From positions 1 through 5,350 of the forward strand of contig JACQEQ010000062.1 in assembly GCA_016200445.1 (NCBI GenBank): a stretch of 5,350 nt of DNA. Direction: 5' to 3'. The notes below the pieces were generated by a model, which did no database searches, was not told the origin of the DNA, and saw nothing but the letters and a program-made list of their open reading frames with translations. Position numbers and translations under genes: made by a program. This DNA comes from Gammaproteobacteria bacterium. Lineage in GTDB: Bacteria; Pseudomonadota; Gammaproteobacteria; SG8-11. Shown here one piece after another: positions 1 to 5,112 of the stretch. The first letter of the stretch is position 1. The number at the start of each line of letters is the position of its first letter.

Positions 1-608
1 GATTGCGGTAATGCGGTTACTTGTTCCGGCAAGGTTTCGTGATCGGTGAAAATGTATTCCGGGCGCAACTCGGCAGCGATGTCGAGCGCGTCTTGACTCC
101 ATGGCTCGAACACCCAGCCGATGGGTAGCGTGCTGTGCGCGCGGGTGTAGCGCAGCACGTCGGTGTCGAAAGAAATAATTGCACATTGCGACGATGCGCC
201 GGACAGGGCGGCAAATACCGCATTCATTACCTGATCGACACCGAAGCGCCGCAAGCTGGCGCGTTTGATTTCGACAAACGCTTTTGTAAGTGGCGTCGTG
301 GCCAGATAGCGCGCTATGCCGGCGAGAGCGGTGATGCGAACCTGGGTAAATGTCTTGCCTAGGCGCTGTGCTTCGCCGAACGAAAACTCGCGTGCTTGCG
401 CGAGTGTCAGGTCGTGAATGCAGAGGTCGACACCGGCCATACGTTTTAAATCGGTATCGTGCAACAACACCGGGACGCCGTCGGCGGTGAGTTGGATGTC
501 GAACTCGACGCAGCATGCGCCCGCACGCACGGCGGCTTCAATCGCAACCTGAGTATTTTCCGGAAAGTGCAAGGTGTAGCCGCGATGTGCGATGAGGGTG
601 GGGGGCAT
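1..608 (-). CDS. Glycerophosphodiester phosphodiesterase (GDPD family), C-terminus beyond window
   Basis: This enzyme family hydrolyses glycerophosphodiesters (deacylated phospholipids) to glycerol-3-phosphate and an alcohol, using a metal-dependent TIM barrel. I translated the frame directly from the ATG at 608; 202 codons are visible and the frame runs off the left edge. The GDPD signature is intact: IAHRG at residues 6-10, PENT at 16-19, VEFDIQLTADG at 34-44 (metal ligands E35 and D37), LLHD at 48-51 (catalytic H50) and VEIK at 112-115 (E113). The late motifs ISFD and IFTDH also fit. There is no signal peptide, so it should be cytoplasmic like E. coli UgpQ (about 250 residues), leaving roughly 40 residues outside the window. 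The start is supported by the usual short lead before HRG, but the Shine-Dalgarno sequence is weak. An intrinsic terminator upstream suggests its own promoter. Family is confident; the exact substrate is not. Confidence 0.93.
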   Translation of the reverse strand, partial: MPPTLIAHRGYTLHFPENTQVAIEAAVRAGACCVEFDIQLTADGVPVLLHDTDLKRMAGVDLCIHDLTLAQAREFSFGEAQRLGKTFTQVRITALAGIARYLATTPLTKAFVEIKRASLRRFGVDQVMNAVFAALSGASSQCAIISFDTDVLRYTRAHSTLPIGWVFEPWSQDALDIAAELRPEYIFTDHETLPEQVTALPQ

Positions 609-655
609 GACATTTAGCCTGTTTTCGCGTGAAGCTTCAGCTCTCTATTGGACGG

Positions 656-692
656 AAAAAATATATCTTCTCCCGGTGAGGGAGAAGATATA
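656..692 (-). terminator. Rho-independent terminator of the lipoprotein operon
   Basis: A perfect 13-bp inverted repeat (662-674 pairing with 680-692) closes a 5-base loop. On the minus strand it is followed at once by six T (661-656). It starts 24 bases after the stop codon of the long LPP20 gene. The plus-strand side has no T run, so it should act only on minus-strand transcripts, insulating the phosphodiesterase gene downstream. Confidence 0.88.
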
Positions 693-716
693 AATACTAT
701 TACTGTTATCGGAGTT

Positions 717-1745
717 TTACGGCGAAGTAATAGCAAAGCCCACCAGGGTCGCGCGCAGGTCTTTATTTAAAATCTTCGCGGCCTCGTCTTTGGCGCGTTG
801 CGCAATGACTAGCTTTTGTTGTGCTGAGATTTTGATCGGCCAGCGTTTGTTGCCACGGGTCTTGCCATTTTTATCAAGCAGTTTGATTTCCAGCGCGCCT
901 TGCGACCACCACCAGCCGTCGGATTTTTGGCCGAGGTCCTCCAGGCTTAAAGATGTTTCTAATGTGAAGTCGGTGCCGGAAGAATCATCAGCGCTAAAAC
1001 CGGCGGCGGCAACTGCACCTGCCAGGATGTCTTTGATTTGCCCGCTGTCGTCGTTGGTGATGGCGGGGCGTACGCGGGTGCGGTTGAGCAGTTTTTCAAA
1101 ATCGTTTTGCAGCGACGCGATACTCCAGGTGTTGCGTACGCCTTCGCCGCTGCGGTCGACGACCGACAAGCTGCGCTGGAAAGCGAGCCGCTCGATTTGT
1201 GCGTTGAGTGCGCGATTGGCTTTGCCGACTTTAACTAACGGATCGTCGCTGTTGGCGGCGGCATCGATATTGATGCGGGTGGTTTCATCCAAGCGGCCGA
1301 TTTCTTGCCGCAAGGCGGCGGCCGCTTGTTGGCGCGACAGAATGGCCAGTGCGTATTGTTCGCCGCTTATGGAATCACGCCACACGTCGCCGATTTGAAT
1401 ACCGCGCACGATTTGGTCGGTGCTGGTGATGATGGTGCGCGTGACATCGAGTTGCGAATGCGTTTGCTGCGCTTTGTCGTCTTCTTTTACGGCACTAAAC
1501 GCTTGCACGTCTTTTTGATTTTCTTGAATGTAAACTTCGAAGGTTTTTGCCAGATCGGCACGCGCACGGTCTTTTGCATCATCGGATTGTTTGCTTTGAC
1601 CGCGGCCGGTGAGATACAGCTCCGGGGGGTATTGTTTGCTGCGCCCGTTGACCCAGTCCGGTTGATCGGCAGGTTTGCTGGGCGTACCGCCGCAGGCGCC
1701 GAGTAACAGAGTAGTCGAAACAAAAATCAGCATTCTAAATGTCAT
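717..1745 (-). CDS. Long LPP20-family outer-membrane lipoprotein with extra C-terminal domain
   Basis: Last gene of the four-lipoprotein operon, 342 residues. The N-terminus is a lipoprotein signal peptide with lipobox LLGAC, lipidated Cys18 and Gly at +2, which predicts outer-membrane sorting. Residues about 29-140 match the LPP20 pattern: PDWVN at 29-33, the strand LYLTGRGQ at 43-50, a helix with RARADLA at 60-66, and IQIGDVWRD through QYALAIL at 116-136. A helical linker follows. Residues about 230-310 look like a second alpha/beta domain: a helix ending in AAAGF, then GTDFTLE at 257-263, a WWW cluster at 278-280 and the strand ALEIKLLDKNGK at 284-295. This resembles the C-terminal half of the LpoB-like protein two genes upstream and the TolB-N-type fold. 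It starts 21 bases after the previous stop, with GGAG about 9 bases before ATG. LPP20 family is firm; the second domain is inference and the function is unknown. Confidence 0.88.
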   Translation of the reverse strand: MTFRMLIFVSTTLLLGACGGTPSKPADQPDWVNGRSKQYPPELYLTGRGQSKQSDDAKDRARADLAKTFEVYIQENQKDVQAFSAVKEDDKAQQTHSQLDVTRTIITSTDQIVRGIQIGDVWRDSISGEQYALAILSRQQAAAALRQEIGRLDETTRINIDAAANSDDPLVKVGKANRALNAQIERLAFQRSLSVVDRSGEGVRNTWSIASLQNDFEKLLNRTRVRPAITNDDSGQIKDILAGAVAAAGFSADDSSGTDFTLETSLSLEDLGQKSDGWWWSQGALEIKLLDKNGKTRGNKRWPIKISAQQKLVIAQRAKDEAAKILNKDLRATLVGFAITSP

Positions 1746-1766
1746 GACCGTGTGCTCCGGTAAGTT

Positions 1767-3065
1767 TTAAGACGTCCAGTGAAACGCAAGGTAGGTCGCC
1801 TTGCCTTGCGAAATTGCAACATTGCCGAACTCTTGCGTATGAATCAGTTTGCCCGAGCTATCCAATAACTCAAGCTGGGCTTTGTACGTACCCGGCGGCA
1901 ACGACACGCGGCCAAGAAGAATCTGCGCCGGCAGACTCGACCAGCTGCGCGTGTCCGCCTGTTCGGAAATGACCCCGGCGATATTCATCAGCAAGCCAAC
2001 GCCGGCATCGCGTTTTTCGGCTTCTTTGGCCATGCGGAATTTTACTGCCGCGCGTGCCACCGCGCGCGCGGTGAAGGCGGCCATGTGCGACTCAAGGGAT
2101 TTGATTGCAAGTGCGGTGACATTTTCAACGGTGTCGAGCCGCACGCTTTGATCGGCGATACGCAAGCGTGCTTGTGTCACCGCTACGGGGCGCGGCCGGT
2201 ACACGGGTAACGCGATGCGGATGAAACGTCCGGAGTTTGGGTCAAGTGCTTGCGTGGCGACCTCACCTTTGAGCGCGACCAAGCCACTATGCAATGTCAA
2301 TACCAGCTCACCGTTGGCTTCGCGGCTGGCGACGCTAGGCCATTCCTTGATGGCAAATTCTTCGCGATATTTTTTCAGATCGTCTTCAAGGCCCTGGCGC
2401 TCGGCCAAGCGCAATAAAGCGATTTTGAGCGATTCAGGCAGGGCGACGTTGTACTTCGTTTTGTAAATATTGAACGCATCGTAGGCTTTGCGATATTCAA
2501 TCATCGCGTCCGACCATTCGCCCAGATTTTCGTAAATGATGCCGCTTAAGTAGCGCGCAAACGCTTCTTCGGTAAGTGCTCCAGCGTTGCTGCCGCTGTT
2601 GATCTCACGGATCTTGACATCGACTTGCAGCGCTTCCACGCGCGCTTCGTAGGGTTGTTGCAGATCGAGGTAGTTGAGTGCTTTGTACATGTGCAGCAAG
2701 ACTTTTTCGAAGTCTTCGCCTTCGTAGCTGTGGACCGTATCGTTAACGATGAATGCGCTGGTGCGCTCGGTGACGCTGATGGCTTCTACTTTATCGATAA
2801 GGCGTTGTGCGGTTTCAAATGCAGTATTGCTGTCGGCGTAACGTTTGTTCAGCCGCAACAGCATGCCTTTATTCAGGTAGTACAGCGGTGCATCGGCACC
2901 GCTCGGCGCATAGGCGGAGTCGAGTGCTTTTAACGCGGCGTCGGGTTGATGCGCGGTAAGCGCGCGCTCGATCGGTTGAAATTTGTAAGCGTAGGTGGCG
3001 CAACCGCTTGCGGCACCAAACAGCATGCCGGCGAGCGCAGCGCGGAGAGTCAAACGTGCCAGCAT
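1767..3065 (-). CDS. COG3014-like TPR-containing lipoprotein
   Basis: Third gene of the operon, 432 residues, predicted periplasmic-facing outer-membrane lipoprotein. The signal peptide ends in lipobox AASGC (Cys22, Ala at +2). Residues about 30-240 are mostly helical and TPR-like: ALKALDSAY near 45, the helix YYLNKGMLLRLNKRYADSNTAF cut into two parts at 62-83, a family-typical stretch YEGEDFEKV at 114-122 followed by HMYKALNYL at 125-133, YLSGIIYENLGEW at 172-184 and EYRKAYDAF at 190-198. Residues about 250-432 form a beta-rich C-terminal domain with a helical hairpin (about 320-350) and the late motif DTRSWSSLPAQI at 371-382, followed by LPPGTY. I recognise this layout as the uncharacterised COG3014 group from memory. 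TPR repeats usually bind partner proteins, which would suit a scaffold role beside LpoB and LPP20 proteins. The SD is GGTGAG, 8 bases before ATG, directly next to a hairpin. Confidence 0.85.
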   Translation of the reverse strand: MLARLTLRAALAGMLFGAASGCATYAYKFQPIERALTAHQPDAALKALDSAYAPSGADAPLYYLNKGMLLRLNKRYADSNTAFETAQRLIDKVEAISVTERTSAFIVNDTVHSYEGEDFEKVLLHMYKALNYLDLQQPYEARVEALQVDVKIREINSGSNAGALTEEAFARYLSGIIYENLGEWSDAMIEYRKAYDAFNIYKTKYNVALPESLKIALLRLAERQGLEDDLKKYREEFAIKEWPSVASREANGELVLTLHSGLVALKGEVATQALDPNSGRFIRIALPVYRPRPVAVTQARLRIADQSVRLDTVENVTALAIKSLESHMAAFTARAVARAAVKFRMAKEAEKRDAGVGLLMNIAGVISEQADTRSWSSLPAQILLGRVSLPPGTYKAQLELLDSSGKLIHTQEFGNVAISQGKATYLAFHWTS

Positions 3066-3079
3066 GATCGAAGCTCACC

Positions 3080-3103
3080 GCGTGCGGCAGTTTCGCCGCA
3101 CGC
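3080..3103 (-). promoter_or_regulatory. Intergenic hairpin abutting the ribosome binding site of the COG3014-like gene
   Basis: A perfect 9-bp GC-rich inverted repeat (3080-3088 with 3095-3103) encloses a 6-base loop inside the 45-base gap between the LpoB-like and COG3014-like genes. On the transcript its 3' arm ends exactly where the GGTGAG Shine-Dalgarno (3079-3074) begins. No T run follows, so it is not an intrinsic terminator. It could stabilise the upstream mRNA, mark a processing site or tune translation of the downstream gene. The role is inference. Confidence 0.55.
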
Positions 3104-3110
3104 TAGTGAT

Positions 3111-3719
3111 TTACAGGCGCATCTTGCCTTTTTCCACGAGCTTTTTGATTTTCTTTTGTCCCACCCATACCTTGCGGTTGTCGGCTAGGCTGATCAAGGT
3201 CAGATCGACTTGATAAAACTTCACCTGGGTTTTGCTTTCCGCGTCGATGATGGTGTTGATTTCGCCTTTGAGCATAAAGTCTGCACCCTGCTCCTTGCCC
3301 ATCGCCTTGCGGGTTTCTTCGGCGGCGTTCAAATCTTGGTCTTTGCGTTCTTCGCGGATTTCTTGACGTTCGGTTTTCGACGCGACGAATTGCACATCAC
3401 CGGCGTTGATCAGATTACGCTCGATGTCGCCGACAAAAACATTGACGGCAATATGTTCGTGACTGAGATTTTTAATTTCACCGACGATCAACGAAGGCGT
3501 TTTTTTGCCTTCTGATTTGTACCGGGCCAGCCACGGGGCCGACAGCACATCTTTGATCATTTCTTCCGACACCAGGCGCGAGTCGGTGTCGTTCCAATCG
3601 CCGCTTAAGTCTTTAACCTTGTCCACGTCCATGCGCTCAACCTTGGTTCCTCCGCATCCCAGCATGAGCACAGAACTCAACGCAATGACTCCGATGGTTA
3701 CTAAGCGAATCGCGTGCAT
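3111..3719 (-). CDS. lpoB: LpoB-like outer-membrane lipoprotein (penicillin-binding protein activator family)
   Basis: Second gene of the operon, 202 residues. In E. coli, LpoB is an outer-membrane lipoprotein that reaches through the periplasm to activate the peptidoglycan synthase PBP1B. Here the signal peptide ends in lipobox LMLGC (Cys22, Gly at +2). Family features visible: SLIVGEIKNLSHEHI at 76-90, NVFVGDIERNLINAGDVQFV from 93, a charged helix EIREERKDQD at 120-129, ETRKAMGKEQGADFMLKGEI at 135-154, and the last strands YQVDLTLISL at 169-178 and VWVGQKKIKK at 184-193. Only about 25 residues separate Cys22 from the first helix, much shorter than the flexible linker of the enteric protein. 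The ATG shares one base with the upstream stop (TAATG), so translation is probably coupled, with GGGGA as SD inside the upstream gene. Family membership is strong, but activation of PBP1B is not shown. Confidence 0.9.
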   Translation of the reverse strand: MHAIRLVTIGVIALSSVLMLGCGGTKVERMDVDKVKDLSGDWNDTDSRLVSEEMIKDVLSAPWLARYKSEGKKTPSLIVGEIKNLSHEHIAVNVFVGDIERNLINAGDVQFVASKTERQEIREERKDQDLNAAEETRKAMGKEQGADFMLKGEINTIIDAESKTQVKFYQVDLTLISLADNRKVWVGQKKIKKLVEKGKMRL

Positions 3720-4285
3720 TATTTCTTCCCCGTTTGTTTGTCGAAAATGGTGTCGCCGTTTTGTTCGAAATGTGCGCGTAGATCGGTATTCATTTCTTGG
3801 GTATTTTTCAGAATGTCTTTGACGTATTTCATGTCAAGCTCGGCCAGTGAATAGATGGTGCCATCTTTGTCGTCGCGCCAGTTGGCGATGATTTTTACCC
3901 CAGTGAGATTCACGCGGGTGACGTTTTCAATCGAGCGGGACACGCTTTGTTGAGCTTCGGCACTGGCGCCTGCGGCCGACGAGGCGAGAAAGTCTTTGGA
4001 GACCACGTCCATGTACGAGCTCAAGATGCGTGCGACTTCCGAGCGGGCGCGATTTTCTGCGGTGCTGCGTTGTAATTCCATGTCGCCTAACTTCGGTGCT
4101 GAACCGATGCCGTGAAATAAACGGCCATCTTTGGAGTTCAAAATATTGGTGCCTTCATTCACCCAATCCGGCGCGCCTTTGATTTTTAAATTACTTTCCA
4201 CGACGGTTTTTCCGCCGCCGCAGGCGCTCAGCAACGCGACCGACAGCACTAACATCACCGTACCGAATAGTTTCCCCGTATTCAT
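3719..4285 (-). CDS. Short LPP20-family outer-membrane lipoprotein
   Basis: First gene of the operon, 188 residues from the chosen ATG at 4285. Signal peptide with lipobox LLSAC (Cys22) followed by GGG, predicting outer-membrane sorting. LPP20 features: GAPDWVN at 37-43, LFHGIGSAPK at 56-65, the helix NRARSEVARIL at 78-88, a Ser/Ala-rich stretch at about 101-117, and LTGVKIIANWRDD at 127-139 with GTIYSLAELD at 142-151. A charged tail follows. The open frame extends up to 4372, but that lead is not signal-like, and a strong AAGGAG lies 6 bases before the ATG at 4285 (3 bases before the neighbouring in-frame ATG at 4288). The same PDWVN, RAR and GV/GI-x-WRD pattern recurs in the last gene of the operon, so the two are paralogues. 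Helicobacter Lpp20 and flagellar FlgP belong to the same superfamily; the function here is unknown. Confidence 0.9.
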   Translation of the reverse strand: MNTGKLFGTVMLVLSVALLSACGGGKTVVESNLKIKGAPDWVNEGTNILNSKDGRLFHGIGSAPKLGDMELQRSTAENRARSEVARILSSYMDVVSKDFLASSAAGASAEAQQSVSRSIENVTRVNLTGVKIIANWRDDKDGTIYSLAELDMKYVKDILKNTQEMNTDLRAHFEQNGDTIFDKQTGKK

Positions 4286-4291
4286 CATGAT

Positions 4292-4297
4292 CTCCTT
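4292..4297 (-). promoter_or_regulatory. Shine-Dalgarno site that fixes the operon's first start
   Basis: AAGGAG on the minus strand lies 6 bases before the ATG at 4285 and 3 bases before the ATG at 4288. The spacing favours 4285 and rules against the much longer frame that begins at 4372. Confidence 0.8.
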
Positions 4298-4318
4298 TGG
4301 AAGCGTGAAGTGAGGGCG

Positions 4319-4347
4319 ATGATGAACCACATCAGGGAGGCGGTCAA
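4319..4347 (-). promoter_or_regulatory. Candidate sigma70-type promoter of the lipoprotein operon
   Basis: On the minus strand TTGACC (4347-4342, 5 of 6 to consensus) is followed after exactly 17 bases by CATCAT (4324-4319, 4 of 6 to TATAAT). A start near 4311 would give a short leader with the SD well placed. Found by eye only; the -10 box is weak. Confidence 0.4.
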
Positions 4348-4376
4348 TTGTGGTCCGACACAGTATCTGCACGACA

Positions 4377-4396
4377 TTCAGCGCGTGTTCAGCACG
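4377..4396. repeat. Direct repeat TTCAGCRCG with 11-base period
   Basis: TTCAGCGCG (4377-4385) and TTCAGCACG (4388-4396) differ at one position and are spaced 11 bases start to start, about one helical turn. They sit next to the AT-rich inverted repeat in the divergent intergenic region. Such phased copies can be tandem regulator sites, but two copies of a 9-mer may also be chance. Confidence 0.3.
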
Positions 4397-4400
4397 TCGG

Positions 4401-4425
4401 TTTTAATCTGATACTGAGATTAAAA
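4401..4425. repeat. AT-rich inverted repeat in the divergent promoter region
   Basis: TTTTAATCT (4401-4409) and AGATTAAAA (4417-4425) form a perfect 9-bp inverted repeat around a 7-base centre (GATACTG). It lies 22 bases before the start of the glycine-zipper gene and about 55 bases upstream of the candidate operon -35. It has no T run placed for termination on either strand. The form suits a binding site for a dimeric regulator that could act on both divergent units; no regulator gene is present here. Confidence 0.5.
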
Positions 4426-4447
4426 AAGTAGCATGGAGGAATCGATC

Positions 4448-5002
4448 ATGAACACTTCTGCCACCCGATTCGCAGCCATTTTGTTTGGCGTGTTAGCAAG
4501 CTGCAATGTACTCGCCGATGACGACAATGACCGGCATGGACATCATCGCCATCATCATCATGACTATGTGCGTTCAGAGATCATCTATGCGCCGGTGATT
4601 TATGTCGAGCCTATGTACCAGGTCGTACGGCGCGCACGACCCAGCCGCGAATGCTGGTCGAGCACCGAATCCTACCAGCGGGGTAGCGACGGTGCGGGCG
4701 GCTTAGTGTTGGGTGGCGTGCTGGGGGGTGTTATCGGACATAACATCGCACACGGACGCGATCGTGACGTCGCGGTGCTGGCGGGCACGTTGTTGGGCGC
4801 GACGATAGGTCACGACCTGGATCATTCTAGCTATGGCGCTCCGGTCACACGAACCCATTGTGAAACGTCGTATGAGGATGACGAGGTTGAGCAGGTCGTC
4901 GGTTATCGGGTGCAGTATCGTTATTCCGGACGCATCTACGAGACCCAAACGGATCGCCATCCCGGCGCACGCGTGCGCGTCACCGTGAGCATCGAGGACT
5001 AG
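4448..5002 (+). CDS. His-rich glycine-zipper 2TM envelope protein (17-kDa surface antigen type)
   Basis: An exported protein of 184 residues. The start at 4448 is chosen because GGAGG (4435-4439) sits 8 bases upstream; the in-frame ATG at 4433 overlaps this SD. The signal peptide can be read two ways: LASC at 16-19 is an acceptable lipobox (Cys19), or type I cleavage after VLA at 23. The mature start is acidic (DDDND), then a metal-binding-looking cluster at 30-38 with seven His in nine residues. Residues 82-121 are the glycine zipper: GAGGLVLGGVLGGVIG at 82-97 and LAGTLLGATIG at 111-121, two hydrophobic Gly-phased segments typical of the Rick_17kDa_Anti/glycine-zipper 2TM family. Cys69 and Cys138 flank the zipper and may form a disulphide. 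The tail (VVGYRVQYRYSGRIYETQT at 150-168, then PGARVRVTV) is the usual beta-rich end of such proteins. They are outer-membrane associated; the molecular role is unknown. Confidence 0.88.
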   Translation: MNTSATRFAAILFGVLASCNVLADDDNDRHGHHRHHHHDYVRSEIIYAPVIYVEPMYQVVRRARPSRECWSSTESYQRGSDGAGGLVLGGVLGGVIGHNIAHGRDRDVAVLAGTLLGATIGHDLDHSSYGAPVTRTHCETSYEDDEVEQVVGYRVQYRYSGRIYETQTDRHPGARVRVTVSIED

Positions 5003-5062
5003 AGCAAGCGCAATACCGCAGCTTGCAATATGGCTGTGATTTTGAATTAATGTCGGCTCTTC

Positions 5063-5080
5063 GCGCGTGAGCGCTTTTTT
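5063..5080 (+). terminator. Possible short rho-independent terminator after the glycine-zipper gene
   Basis: GCGC-GTGA-GCGC (5063-5074) forms a 4-bp all-GC stem closed by a GNRA-type tetraloop and is followed directly by six T (5075-5080). The stem is short, so it may be weak or partial. If it works, the barrel gene at 5113 needs a promoter within the remaining short space, or it depends on read-through. Confidence 0.45.
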
Positions 5081-5096
5081 CTTAACGAACGTTAAG
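5081..5096. repeat. 16-base palindrome before the outer-membrane barrel gene
   Basis: CTTAACG and CGTTAAG form a perfect 7-bp inverted repeat around AA. It lies between the T run of the putative terminator and the SD (GGAGAG, 5101-5106) of the downstream gene. Its position fits an operator or a short 5' leader hairpin. No function can be assigned from sequence alone. Confidence 0.45.
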
Positions 5097-5112
5097 CTTT
5101 GGAGAGACGATA

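Noticed and set aside
790..1398. 202-codon plus-strand open frame opposite the long LPP20 gene
   Set aside because: It is antisense to a protein with clear lipobox and LPP20 motifs, its product is Ser/Arg/Cys-rich low-quality sequence with no domain, and it has no convincing ribosome binding site.
3210..3515. 101-codon plus-strand open frame inside the LpoB-like gene
   Set aside because: Phe/Asp-rich antisense shadow of the conserved LpoB coding sequence with no family features.
4286..4372. Upstream extension of the short LPP20 protein to an ATG at 4372
   Set aside because: The extra residues are not signal-peptide-like, they would cover the candidate promoter, and a strong SD is correctly placed for the ATG at 4285.
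4401..4427. AT-rich inverted repeat as a terminator
   Set aside because: The stem has only one G-C pair in nine, and neither strand has a T run on the downstream side; there is also no gene end close by.
4433..4447. Earlier ATG (4433) for the glycine-zipper protein
   Set aside because: This ATG overlaps the GGAGG ribosome binding site of the ATG at 4448, and the extra residues MEESI would put acidic charge before the signal peptide.
5004..5026. GCAAGC / GCTTGC inverted repeat just after the glycine-zipper stop
   Set aside because: Only 6 bp with an 11-base loop and no T run after it; likely chance or a minor 3'-UTR fold.
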